This document shows positions 35,601 through 46,200 of a stretch of 64,000 nt of DNA, piece after piece; position 1 is the first letter of the stretch; each line of letters opens with the position of its first letter. Location: contig OX459109.1 of NCBI GenBank assembly GCA_949775045.1, positions 14,393,632 to 14,457,631 on the forward strand, given 5' to 3'. Position numbers and translations under genes: made by a program. The notes beneath the pieces were generated by a model. That model searched no databases and was not told the origin of the DNA. It was given only the letters and a program-made list of their open reading frames with translations. This DNA comes from Metridium senile. Lineage: Eukaryota > Cnidaria > Anthozoa > Actiniaria > Metridiidae.

Positions 35601-38600
35601 ATCTATCCAATACTTTGTACAATACCATGTATGATTGAATTGAACTAGACAATCCTTTGTACAATACTACAGTGTTATTGAATTGATCTATCCAATACTT
35701 TGTACAATACCATATGTGATTGAATTGAACTAGACAATCCTTTGTACAATACTACAGTGTTATTGAATTGATCTATCCAATACTTTGTACAATACCATGT
35801 ATGATTGAATTGAACTAGACAATCCTTTGTACAATACTACAGTGTTATTGAATTGATCTATCCAATACTTTGTACAATACCATGTATGATTGAATTGAAC
35901 TAGGCAATCCTTTGTACAATACTACAGTGTTATTGAATTGATCTATCCAATACTTTGTACAATACCATGTATGATTGAATTGAACTAGACAATCCTTTGT
36001 ACAATGCCACAGTGTTATTGAATTGATCTATCCAATACTTTGTACAATACCATGTATGATTGAATTGAACTAGACAATCCTTTGTACAATACTACAGTGT
36101 TATTGAATTGATCTATCCAATACTTTGTACAATACCATGTATGATTGAATTGAACTAGACAATCCTTTGTACAATACTACAGTGTTATTGAATTGATCTA
36201 TCCAATACTTTGTACAATACCATATGGGATTGAATTGAACTAGACAATCCTTTGTACAATACTACAGTGTTATTGAATTGATCTATCCAATACTTTGTAC
36301 AATACCATATATGATTGAATTGAACTAGACAATCCTTTGTACAATACTACAGTGTTATTGAATTGATCTATCCAATACTTTGTACAATACCATGTATGAT
36401 TGAATTGAACTAGACAATCCTTTGTACAATACTACAGTGTTATTGAATTGATCTATCCAATACTTTGTACAATACCATGTATGATTGAATTGAACTAGAC
36501 AATCCTTTGTACAATACTACAGTGTTATTGAATTGATCTATCCAATACTTTGTACAATACCATGTATGATTGAATTGAACTAGACAATCCTTTGTACAAT
36601 GCCACAGTGTTATTGAATTGATCTATCCAATACTTTGTACAATACCATGTATGATTGAATTGAACTAGACAATCCTTTGTACAATACTACAGTGTTATTG
36701 AATTGATCTATCCAATACTTTGTACAATACCATGTATGATTGAATTGAACTAGACAATCCTTTGTACAATACTACAGTGTTATTGAATTGATCTATCCAA
36801 TACTTTGTACAATACCATATGGGATTGAATTGAACTAGACAATCCTTTGTACAATACTACAGTGTTATTGAATTGATCTATCCAATACTTTGTACAATAC
36901 CATATATGATTGAATTGAACTAGACAATCCTTTGTACAATACTACAGTGTTATTGAATTGATCTATCCAATACTTTGTACAATACCATATGTGATTGATT
37001 TGAACTAGACAATCCTTTGTACAATACTACAGTGTTATTGAATTGATCTATCCAATACTTTGTACAATACCATATATGATTGAATTGAACTAGACAATCC
37101 TTTGTACAATACTACAGTGTTATTGAATTGATCTATCCAATACTTTGTACAATACCATATATGATTGAATTGAACTAGACAATCCTTTGTACAATACTAC
37201 AGTGGTATTGAATTGATCTATCCAATACTCTGTACAATACCATGTTAGTATTGCATAGGACTAATCCAATCCTTTATACAATACCATGTAGGATTTTATA
37301 GGATTAATCCAATCCTTTATACAATACCATGTAGGATTTTATAGTTGTACCCAACTATACAATCCAACATATATTTGAATAGACTTATACAATTCATTGA
37401 TCAATCACCACATGTGATTGCATAGAGCCATTTCCTGTGTTGGACGTCATATTGTGATTCGGTCTATTAGCACAATCATAATGCTATTTTTAAAACAAAA
37501 TAAATGAAATAGAATAAATGAATAAAGTAATATCATTGTATTACCATATTTTCTTTTGTCGTTTTCATCAACTTTTCAAAACCAAAATTTAACATTCAAA
37601 CAGTCACTTAAAATAGTTTCAAAGCAACCAAAATATACTATGAATAAATCAATAATACATCTCTTGCAGGCTCTAGATTGTCAGTAATACAGTACCAGTC
37701 GATTAAAGCTGCGTTTTCGTTGGTCCCCTAATACAGTACCGCTATTGTTTGGTTAGGTTTAGGGCAATTGTTTGGAAAGACTATTGTGTTTTAAACCAAT
37801 CCTAAAGTCGAAAGCTGCGTTTTGGTTGGCCCCTTATACAGTACCGCTATTGTTTGGTTAGGTTTAGGGCAATTGTTTGGAAAGACTCTATTGTTTTTTA
37901 AACCAATCCTAAACGATGTTTCGATTTGGTGCTGACTGTCTCCAGAGTGTGGACTGTAGCTTTGATTGCGATAACGATTTTAGAAATGGATGCACAACAG
38001 ATAAGAACAATAAAGACAAAAGAGGAGGGAGACATTGGGGTTTGCGGTATTGCGGTATTGGCCATTTTTTAATACCATATTGCGGTAAAAGCAAGGGCGC
38101 CAAAACGAACCTAGGAATATAAATTAAGTTTCGGCGTCCGATGTCCCAACCGACGGAGAAGAATCAGTCATCGCTGTGTAAACAAATTACCCTATGTACT
38201 GCCAAAATAATCCGATTAGTTGAGCAGACGAGTCCACAAAGGGGCCGCGGGTTGTTTCCTACCCCTGTCTCTTTAGGTGAATGGAGGGGCGAATTCGATT
38301 TTAATCCAATTAGTGGTTGGCTAATGAATAACGAATATTCGCGACAGCACTACGTTGAACGGCTAGTACAGCGGCACACAATCTTAGCGTTCAAACGACC
38401 GTTGGTATTATTGTCGGTGTGGTGGAATACAGCACATTATCGTGATTAAAAGCGGACAATTACACATTTTCTGGACAATATTTGAGATAAGTGAAACTTA
38501 ATTTATATTCCTAGGTCCAAACATTTCACAATGCACTGAACTTTTCGTTTTGGCGCCCTTGGTAAAAGGAATAAATTTTTGGGGTAATGCGGGATTTAGG

Positions 38601-38997
38601 ATACCTGCGTTATGCGATATTCATCCTTTTTTAAGCGGTATTTCGGTGAAATAAGCAAAATCTAGCGGTAATGCGGGATTTAGAATTACTGCGGTATGCG
38701 ATATTAACGGTTTTTGTTTTTGTATTTTTTTGGTACGTATGGATGGTGAAAAAACCGAAAACGTTTAATGACCTTTGATTTTAATTAAATGTTGTGCGGT
38801 ATGCGGTATTTTCGAAATTTGTTTGCGGTAATGCGGGATTTAACACCCCCCCCCCCCCCCTCCCCCCCAACAATGTCCCCCTCAAAAGAGGATTCTAGCT
38901 GTTTAAGAATAATATTTGGCTCACCTGAGACAGCAGAAGTGTAGTAGGAAAAACAAACGAAAAAACTGACAAGTAAAGTGGATCGTACAAACGCCAT
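15632..38997 (-). CDS. Four-Ig, GPI-type cell-surface protein, gene 2 (complete)
   Basis: Nine minus-strand exons: 38997-38925 (signal), 21309-21100 and 20539-20381 (Ig1, copy 1), 20121-19912 and 19681-19523 (Ig1, copy 2), 18771-18463 (Ig2), 18261-18079 and 17225-17052 (Ig3), 15708-15632 (tail, TAA). Every junction is phase 1; the total is 1554 nt, 517 aa with no frame break. Residues 1-24 signal; 25-147 and 148-270 duplicated Ig1 (TPCVAQ/IPCVAQ … YECWA); 271-373 Ig2 (SLSCKL, IAWFK, DGGDYTCR); 374-492 Ig3 (KFDCLAK, VAWKK, FKCCIE); 493-517 SSAVKSNVQS then [13 protein letters not shown], a small-residue site plus hydrophobic end as in GPI signals. No TM or cytoplasmic tail. The two Ig1 copies could be used together or as alternatives, since each is frame-neutral. 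Intron 1 is 17.6 kb because of the 15.9-kb transposon. Likely outer-surface recognition or adhesion. Confidence 0.82.
15807..16023. mobile_element. Foldback MITE in the last intron of gene 2
   Basis: ACTGAATAGTGCATTTCAAG (left) pairs with CTTGGAATGCACTATTCAGT (right), arms about 38 bp, inner spacer AT-rich. Further AATTCAGTGCAAAA blocks near 16110-16165 may be a related fragment. Confidence 0.65.
16024..16859. other. Intronic sequence of gene 2, nothing recognised
   Basis: Contains short AGTGCAAATTAC repeats (about 16130-16170) and a GC-rich CGAGCGCGCGCTTGC patch (about 16335). No credible ORF. Confidence 0.5.
16860..17021. mobile_element. pogo/Tigger-type MITE, intact copy
   Basis: The left end CAGTAGTACCTCTATTAAG pairs with the right end GGGTGACCACTG and inner CTTAATAGAGG blocks. 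About 90% similar by eye to the uninterrupted parts of the 9530-9990 copy. It sits 30 bp from the Ig3b donor of gene 2. Confidence 0.7.
17400..17705 (-). mobile_element. LINE reverse-transcriptase C-terminal fragment
   Basis: Minus-strand translation across about 17420-17705 gives RRNESPVWGGIPKYLSDDLQ then KLQNRCLDIIGV and PTLKERRE, the signature found downstream of the RT domain in many animal LINEs. No RT core is present. It lies between the Ig3a and Ig3b exons of gene 2, in the same orientation as the gene. Confidence 0.7.
17915..17962. repeat. (ACAG)n microsatellite
   Basis: About 12 ACAG units, preceded by AAAC-rich sequence resembling that at the left window edge; both follow an Ig3a exon, in genes 1 and 2 respectively. 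Confidence 0.9.
19020..19278. mobile_element. PIF/Harbinger-type MITE (GGGACGGACCATTAG) with TAA target duplication
   Basis: TIR GGGACGGACCATTAG…CTAATGGTCCGTCCC flanked by TAA (19017-19019 and 19279-19281). The paralogous empty site, GCATTAAGTGTCACTG, is present intact at 20163-20178 in the duplicated cassette. The interior has repeated TGCAGGATTTTTTT blocks and a G run. Confidence 0.85.
19279..21440. repeat. Tandem segmental duplication carrying the Ig1 exon pair of gene 2
   Basis: Copy A (19279 to about 20160) and copy B (about 20166-21440) each hold an Ig1b exon then an Ig1a exon in plus order. Flanking intron sequence is also shared, e.g. GTGTCACTGATTG at 19282 and 20169 and TTTATTACCAACTAATATTA in both. 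Exon lengths are identical (159 and 210 nt). Confidence 0.85.
20571..20844. mobile_element. PIF/Harbinger-type MITE (GGGGCTGACCATTTAACT) with TTA target duplication
   Basis: TIR GGGGC(T/C)GACCATTTAACT flanked by TTA at 20568-20570 and 20845-20847. The empty paralogous site AATTACCTTAGTGAAATAC exists near 19697 in the other cassette copy. Inside each TIR is a long G or C run. A degraded relative is near 18288. Confidence 0.85.
21640..23470. repeat. Left subterminal array: about 21 units of 85 bp
   Basis: The unit carries GCTTGCATAGATCTATGCAA, then CACCTATACAAACCCATGCA, then TGTGATTGGATTAGTC and TATACAATACCACATTGG. It is itself two diverged half-units of about 42 bp (CTATACAATACC/CTATGCAACACC). 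It contains palindromes TGCATAGATCTATGCA and CATGCATG. Marker variants recur every four units (about 339 bp). Confidence 0.95.
23699..23885. mobile_element. MITE with CGTGTGGACA-type ends
   Basis: ACCCCATCTACACGGATCCG at the left and GCGGATTCGTGTGGACACC at the right are imperfect inverted ends, with inner TTTTGAAACC and GAATCCG blocks. Nested in the core of the large element. Confidence 0.5.
23886..25504. other. Core of the large element, no gene recognised
   Basis: AT-rich. GTTTGT-rich microsatellite-like stretches (24265-24420) explain the short Lys/Thr-rich ORFs. No transposase motif seen in six frames. Confidence 0.5.
25505..26690. repeat. Imperfect 1.2-kb palindrome (foldback element)
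   Basis: The left arm holds GTGATTTAGGGCCATATTAC, ACCTTTGTCAT, GCACTATAGAGAAAAGACTG and GCAAAAAATACATCTGTGAA. The right arm carries their diverged complements in reverse order, near 26640-26690, 26430 and 26045. Arms differ by indels; the axis is near 26000-26100. The ORF at 25545-25793 lies in one arm and is not conserved in the other. Confidence 0.75.
26720..27080. repeat. Fragment related to the TTAA element at 54539-55249
   Basis: Shares AAAACCTCAAAATC, GTATAAGTCCAAAA, CTACTTTGCC, ACTAAGCATTTTATCAAAA and TTGACATAAC blocks in the same order. The TIRs are missing, so it is a truncated copy inside the large element. Confidence 0.65.
27140..28785. mobile_element. Nested 1.65-kb element with about 120-bp inverted ends
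   Basis: Left AATTTTAACCTACGATAAGT..AAAATCCCTGACCCAGGATG..CTAGGTTAA; the right arm carries CATCCTGGGTCAGGGATTTT and CCTAGGTTAATTTTAAT in reverse. An inner CTCGTGGATC is also mirrored by GATCCACGAG. No transposase seen; includes a GAGTGAGCGAGTGAGC microsatellite (28585-28625). Confidence 0.7.
29390..37250. repeat. Right subterminal array: about 92 units of 85 bp with 2125-bp higher-order repeat
   Basis: The unit is TGTTATTGAATTGATCTATC then CAATACTTTGTACAATACCA, TGTATGATTGAATTGAACTA and GACAATCCTTTGTACAATAC-TACAG. It is a dimer of about 42-bp halves, each with TTTGTACAATAC. Copies are nearly identical. Rare variants are spaced by 25 units: CATATGGG at 31971, 34096 and 36221, and ACTTTATAC at 33061 and 35186. 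Confidence 0.97.
37735..37912. repeat. Two-copy tandem repeat of about 98 bp
   Basis: ACAGTACCGCTATTGTTTGG..GTTTAGGGCAATTGTTTGGA occurs at about 37735 and 37843. A degraded relative with CGGTACCACTATTG and GACTCTATTGTTTTTTAAA is at 56755-56815. Confidence 0.8.
38093..38566. mobile_element. MITE with GGGCGCCAAAACGAA ends
   Basis: GGGCGCCAAAACGAACCTAG..AATATAAATTAAGTTTC is mirrored by GAAACTTAATTTATATTCCT..TTCGTTTTGGCGCCC. The 102-codon ORF at 38141-38449 lies wholly inside and has no recognised domain. The surrounding GCGGTATTGCGG-type sequence (38040-38090 and 38580-38840) appears to be a second, older repeat. Confidence 0.6.
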
Positions 38998-39080
38998 GTT
39001 GATAGCTACAACTGAGATATGACTCTATCAACAACTTTGGAATCGTTCCGCGTGATCACTCAACGCTGACGTTAAGGAAA

Positions 39081-40218
39081 ATGTTTTCAAATTCTTATAA
39101 ATACAGCTTATGTCAGAATAGCATTTTTTTTTTTGTATTTTTAAACATGCGTCACGGTGCATGTACAGTAAAAACCCGCGAGTAATAACCTACATTTTTT
39201 GGAGTTTGCCTTAACAAGTTCTTATTTAAATGTTAGTTAACACAATTTTAGGCTATTTAGGTTCTTATTTGGTTATTACTGTGGAAAAACAAATAAAATC
39301 CAGACTGCATGATTTGCTGTGTTTTATTGCTGTACAGTTTTTCAAAATGCTATACAAAAATATTACTTAACTTCTTGCATTAATAATTTTTTATTACATT
39401 AATAAATTTGCACTTTTGTTTGCGCAGCAATGGCAAGCTCCTATTTCTCCAAACAGGATTCTTGATCACTAATATTATTTTAGAAAATAAGAACCTGTTT
39501 TTCATTTTCTAGGCTAAATAGGTTCTTGTTCATAGGGGGTCTAAATGACAAATTTTAGGCTAACAGGTTCTTAATTTTCAGGTTAAATGCCATGCTTGCA
39601 CCAAACATTTTACACCTTTATTACAAACTAACATGTACTTAAGTTAAATGATTTAACTTTTCAAACGAAGATTGAAATCCGAATTACTAACATTTTATTA
39701 AAAATGGCTGCCTGACCCAGGCCTTAACTCACTTGAGTATTGACAAGTGTAGCAATATGGCCATGAAATCCCTGCGTTCGATCTAATAAAGTATACATAG
39801 GTTACCCATAATCCCCTGCGCTACAACACAAGGACCAACCACGCTGGATACGCAGCTGGTCAAAGTAGTATAGGGCAACTGTGGGGGGTCCCAGGGCGAT
39901 ATTAATCTCTTAGGTAAATTTGAACACCATAAATGGAAACGCAGTAGTGAAGTGAACAATGAATTGAAATGCGTTCGGTGTATAAGTGAAATACAGTTAC
40001 ATGAGAAAAATATCATATGCCCTTAGTGGGATTTGAACCCCACGGTTTCTCATGTATCTGTATTTCACTCTGTATACACCGAACGCATTTCTACTCATTA
40101 ATAAAAACAAAAATTATCACTTATGACATTATATACTGACTAAGCTTAACATTTTTTTTCCTTTCAAAGCAATAGCAGACGTGCATATATTCGATGCAAA
40201 ATGTTTCTTTTTTGAATT
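39081..40218. other. Intergenic region between gene 3 end and gene 2 start; foldback repeat at 39960-40095
   Basis: ATGCGTTCGGTGTATAAGTG and TACACCGAACGCATTTCTAC are inverted arms around a TGGGATTTGAACCCC tRNA-like B-box-type centre. A second copy is at 40981-41115. GGTTCTTATTT blocks repeat at 39170-39560. No gene recognised. Confidence 0.6.
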
Positions 40219-43200
40219 TCAATGCAGCATCCATGTAACTACGCCAAGAAGAAGCACGAGGAAAGACTGGACATTGCTCGTTACAGCAGATGAACCTGAA
40301 AGATAGAAATTATAACGTTACATCCCGTTTAGGCATGCGCAAACGGAGTAAACCGCTCTCCTGGTGAGCCACATATTACAAGTTTACTTTGTGAAATAAT
40401 TAGTGCTTATTTTTGTACTATTCTGAGGGGAGAGGAACAGGGATCATAACATCCTTCCTTCCAAATATTTTACAATTTTTCGCCATCCTCCCTAATTTTC
40501 TCGACCATTTCTCCCTCCTCCCTGATTTTCTTTGTTCTTTCTAAATAAAAGCTGTTGAGGCTATTCATTAGAGTACAAATGTTACAAATTTGAACTATTT
40601 TATAGTTTGTATTTCAGAGATAGCTGTTCGCATAAAATTGGCACAAAGATTATTACAATCAGTCCAATAAGACCTTATAGTTCAATAATTAATTGATAAA
40701 TTGACCTTCTCCCTCCTCCCTTTATATTTTAATTCTCCCTCCACTCTTTAGTCTTTTCTCCCTCTTCCCTGATCTGTTCCTTTGTGATACCCTTTGTATT
40801 GTTAACTTAATTACCTGTTGTGGGCTTTTCTTCTTTTCCTGCAAAAAAGAAATGAAATAACAATACTAACTGTCAACAAACGACGATGTTGTGATATTAC
40901 GTCATCATTACTATGTATGGGCAAGCTATTTGAGTTATAAAATATGCCATTTTGAGTTTGACGGTAGCTTAGCTTAGCTGTTTAAGTGAAATACAGATAC
41001 ATGAGAACAATATCATATGCCCTTTGCGGGTATGGAACCCCACGGTTTTTCATGTATCTGTATTTCGCTCTGTATACACTGAACGTATTTCTACTCATTA
41101 ATAAAAACACAAATTATCAATTAGGACATTATATACTAAGCTATATATGTGTGAAATAACATGCTAATGAGAATATGTGTGAAATAACATGCTAAAGAGT
41201 TGTGCGTGTAGCTATTTTATTTTATCTTTTTCCTTGAGCCACAAGCCACTGTGTAAAACATTGATAAAAGTGGTTTCGAAGGAAATCTATAAATGTTCTC
41301 GTTGTCAATCATGTTCCATTTTGATTATTTCAAGCCGAGAGCGCCACTCACTGAAGCACTTTGTTACACGCACACCTCATTACCATGTTATTAATTTATA
41401 CATATGCTCATTTGCATATTAAAAGTTGGTCAACGATCGTCTCGCTTCGATGCAAAGGCCCGGCTACCTTTGAAGATGGCGCAAGGAACTGTGAAGGGGA
41501 CTATTGCTTTTAACACCTTGCCGGACAATTATTCACGTGTCTCTATCATTGCAAGCTCAACGTTCGTCAACGTTCGTCGTGTTTCTATCAGTGTCTCACG
41601 AGCAAAGATAGCTTAATGTAGCCAACCTCGTTCCCAGGGCCCTCTCCCTTCGCTTTTAGCTGGGGACCTAAAAGCGAAGGGAGAGGGCCCTGGGTACGAG
41701 GTTGTAATGTAGCCTCCTCCACAGCCATCTCCTTTTTGAGACGGACTTCCTGTGAATAATTGAATAAAACAGCTTTTCTTGGTCATTGTTTCAGCACAGG
41801 AAGTCCAAATTTCCCGTTGGTTGGATTAGTTTAATGCAAGATTTTGTGTTTTAACGTACCAAAAGACAGTTTAAAATAATGGATTCCTTTCTCCATGTTG
41901 CTACTAGCAACGCATGCATAACGACCCAGATCAGTTAATTGGAGAGTTTTGATTGTCAGTCTGTAGCGACAGGACGCGCAGGGCCTGGAGACGACATATC
42001 GCTCGTTTGTCACTGAAAAAGAAACAAACATTTGTTTAAATATAATAAAACAGTTGTTTAACTATAATTCAAAAAGCGATTCATCTATAAATTGATTATC
42101 ACATGATGATGACGATGATGATAATGATTATTATGGTTAGTTATAATATAGTGATGATGATAGTGATTATGATGATGATGATGATGATTTATTATAATAT
42201 AGTGATGATGCTGATGCATGGTGGTGATTATGATGACGCTGATGATTAATTCTAATATAGGGTCATATAGTGACGCTGATGATGACGGAGGTGATGTTGA
42301 TGCTGACAATGACGGTGATGATGATGACGATGGTGGTGATAATGATGGCATTTTATCAATGTAGTGATGATGATGATGATGCTGATAATGACGGTGATGA
42401 TGACGGTGGTGATGATGATCAAATTTTATCAATGTAGTGAAGGTGATGATGATGATGATAATGACGGTGATGATGATGACGATGATGAAATTTTATCAAT
42501 GTAGTGATGATGATGATGATCATGATAATTATAATAATGTTGATGGTGATGGTGGTGGTGATGATGACGAGGAGATGAAGGTGATAGTGAGAAGTAGATG
42601 ATGATAATTAACGTGCTATAATGCATGGTTATGCTCAGCTAATGATAATAGTGCAAATAATAACGAATCACTAGATCATGCACAATCCTAGCTAGCGATA
42701 CAGATATGTGTAACAAACTTGATATAGATATATATGTTGGTCTGATCCGCGGTTATATTAAATTGTGTATGAGTATATGATCGTCGCGGAGTAAAGCAAT
42801 TAAAGTAATTGCAGTTATAGAAGCCCGAAAAATTTTTTTGGGACTTCAACGGGTTTTAAACCCATGACCTTTGCCGAACCGGCTCTAATGCTCTCCGAAT
42901 TTTTTTTTTTCGGGCTTCTATAATTGCAATTACTTTAATTGCTTTACTCCGCGACGATCATATACGCATACACAATTTATACTTGATATACTTAGCCGGA
43001 CGGATATTTCTGAACTAACCAAGTTGTACTTTCTTTCCTTCCTCGTTTACTCTCATCCACGTGACATTGAGAGGGAAGCCATCTGCAGGACAGTCCATTA
43101 TAACGCTACTATTTTCATTTCCTCTTACTGCTGTAGTATTCCATTTGTCCATCTTCAGTTGGACTAAAATCAAACGTCGAATGTTGTAAATACTGTGTTT

Positions 43201-46200
43201 AGTGATAGTGCATTGTTCAGTGAACCTCACAGAAGCACCCTAATAGGGAGTGATGGTTGTAAATACTGAGTGTAGTGGTAGTGTGTGTTAAGTGAACCTC
43301 ACAGAAGAACCCTGATAGGGAGTGATGGTTGTAAATACTGAGTGTAGTGGTAATGTGTGTGGAGTGAGCCTTACAGAAGAGCCCTGATAGGGAGTGATGG
43401 TTGTAAATACTGAGTATATATAGTGGTAGTGTGCAGAGTGAACCTCACAGAAGAACCCTGATAGTTGTAAATTCTGAGTGTAGTGGTAGTGTGTGTGGAG
43501 TGAACCTCACAGAAGAACCCTGATAGGGAGTGATGGTTGTAAATACTGAGTGTAGTGGTAGTGTGTGTGCAGTGAACCTCACAGAAGAGACCTGATAGGG
43601 AGTGATGGTTGTAAATACTGAGTGTAGTGTGTGTGGAGTGAACCTCACGGAAGAGTCCCAATCCCTCTTCTGTGATCCCTGATTCCAGCTGATTCGGACT
43701 ATGTGATCCCCGATCCCAGGCATGTGATCCCTAATCCCACTTCCCTCGTCACGACCCTGACAATGTTAAGACATTGACTGTATACTTTATTTATTAAAAC
43801 GTAAGGCATAAACTTACTGTTTATTGTTGCTGTGTCAAGTATCAATGGTCTATCAGTCACTTGTTTTAGGCTTACGATTGCTGCGCAAGAATATATACCA
43901 CCATCTTGCATAGTAGCATTAGTGATAATCACCGGGTCTAGGTTAGTAGCAGATGTACCATTCTTTAAGATTAGCATATCTTTCTTCCAGGATACTCTCT
44001 TCAATGGTGCCTGATACGCACTGCCATCTGTGATATCACATGTGAGATTGACCGAATCACCGATAGAGAGGGTTCCAGCTCCACGGATGACACCCTTGGG
44101 TAATTGATTCTCTGTAGGAAAAAAGGAAAATACTATTATTTAGCGTCGGTAGTTCCTTCAGCTAGAAGTAAAGTTGGTCTCCCAGGAAGCAGACTCTTCC
44201 CCCCTCTCTCCATCAATGCTCCGTTTTACGGGTATTTAAAGCTACTTAAAGCTACACGGAAAGGAGAGAAGTCGAAACAAGGATGCGAGGTCACTGGGAA
44301 TCGAACTCGGGACCTCTCGCACAGAATTCCGCGCACTAACCAACTGTGCCATCCTTGCTACTTCAAGAGTTGAAGAGTTGTAGAGCTAAACGTAGTGATA
44401 TCATCATCATTGTCATCGTTATCAGAACCATCATTGAGATCATCATTTTTACAATTAACATCGTTATCAGAATCATCAAAATAACCTTCCTCACTAACAG
44501 TCCATGCATCATCAACATGATCAATAGCATCGTCATTATATTTATCAATAATACAATATCATTCAGTAATATCATCACCAGGGGCCGGTTGTACAAAGTG
44601 TGCCGATAAAGTTATCCGCGGATAAAAGTTATCCACTGCATAGTTTTTTTATAGATTTTATCCGCTGGGTAAGGTGATTTATCAGGGGCCGGTTGTACGA
44701 AGCCTGAATAGCGCTATCCACCGGATAAATCCTTATCCAGCGGATAAAGTCTATAAAAAACCTATGCAGTGGATAACTTTTATCCGCGGATAACTTTATC
44801 CACCCTTCGTACAACCGGCCCCAGGTGAATAGCGCTATTCAGGCTTCGTACAACCGACCCCAGATATTCATCTCTGCAAGTCGATCGATATATCTCCGTT
44901 ACTTACTGGTTATAACGTGTATTGACATTCCAGTATTTTTCTCTGTTCCCGATTGATCTATGGCGAAACAGTTCCATGCTCCCTTTGATAAATCGTCCGA
45001 AGGCAGAACATGTGTAGCGCGCAATACTGATGTGGTAATCAAACGACCTGAAAAGATAACGATAGTTATAATTATGATAATGATGATGATCGATTTTGGT
45101 GATAATGTGCCTTATAATGATGATGATCGATTATGGTGATAATGTGCCTTATGATGATGATAATGATGATGATCGGATGATGATCGGATGATGATGATTA
45201 TAATAACAATAATGTTGGTGGTGATGATGATGATGATGGTGATAATGTGCCTTATAATAATAATGATGATGATCGGATGATGATGATGATGATTATAATA
45301 ACAATGATGATGCTGATTATGATAACAGTGATAATGGTGATGATGGTGATCAATGATAATGATGATGATGACACACTAATGATCATATATACTATCAAAT
45401 ACACGTTACCATTGTCCGTATCATTACGCGTCGAGTTTTGAATATGAATCCGATTGCTTGGTTTGACTTCACCGTAACTGAAGCCGTCTTTAGACAGCCT
45501 TTTATACAAGACGTTGGGATAAGCGGACGAGTCTGCGGCCGCACACGACATTTCCATTGTATCTCCTTCGACTAAAACTTGATTGACTGGGTTCACGACC
45601 CATTCCAATGCTATGGAAATAAAAACAAAAGAAATGTTAATAAAATGGTGGAGTGAATTTATGAATGAATGGATGGATGAATTAAAGAACCGATGGATAC
45701 ATGAATGAATGTATGATTGAAAGAATGGATGAATGAATGGATGGATGAATTAAAGAACCGATGGATACATGAATGAATGTATGATTGAAAGAATGGATGA
45801 ATGAATGGATGGATGAATTAAAGAACCGATGGATACATGAATGAATATATGATTGAAAGAATGGATGGATGAATGAATGGATGGATGAATTAAAGAACCG
45901 ATGGATACATGAATGAATATATGATTGAAAGAATGGATGGATGAATGAATGGATGGATGAATTAAAGAACCGATGGATACATGAATGAATATATGATTGA
46001 AAGAAGGGATGGATAAATGGATGATTGAATGGATGAATGGATGATTGATTGAATGGATGGATGATTGATTGAATGGATGGATGATTGAATGGATGGATGA
46101 TATGATTGAATGGATGGATGATTGAATGGATACATGAATGGATGGATGATATGATTGATTGAATGGATGGATGGTATGATTGAATGGATGGATGAATGGA

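Larger units (their letters stand above)
21509..37439. mobile_element. 15.9-kb CACTA/EnSpm-like non-autonomous element
   Basis: A 24-bp perfect inverted repeat starting CACAGGAAATGGCTCTATGC is present at 21509-21532 and, reversed, at 37416-37439. TTG flanks both ends (21506-21508, 37440-37442), a 3-bp target duplication. Inside are two subterminal arrays of 85-bp units (about 21640-23470 and 29390-37250) and a 5.9-kb core of nested repeats. CACTA elements are known for CAC-starting TIRs, 3-bp duplications and subterminal motif arrays. I found no transposase-like ORF. The element occupies intron 1 of gene 2. Confidence 0.7.

Noticed and set aside
21640..37250. Possible CRISPR-like arrays
   Set aside because: Units are contiguous 85-bp tandem repeats without unique spacers, in a eukaryotic intron.
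38141..38449. 102-codon ORF as a gene
   Set aside because: Lies wholly inside a MITE with inverted ends and has no recognised domain or splice context.
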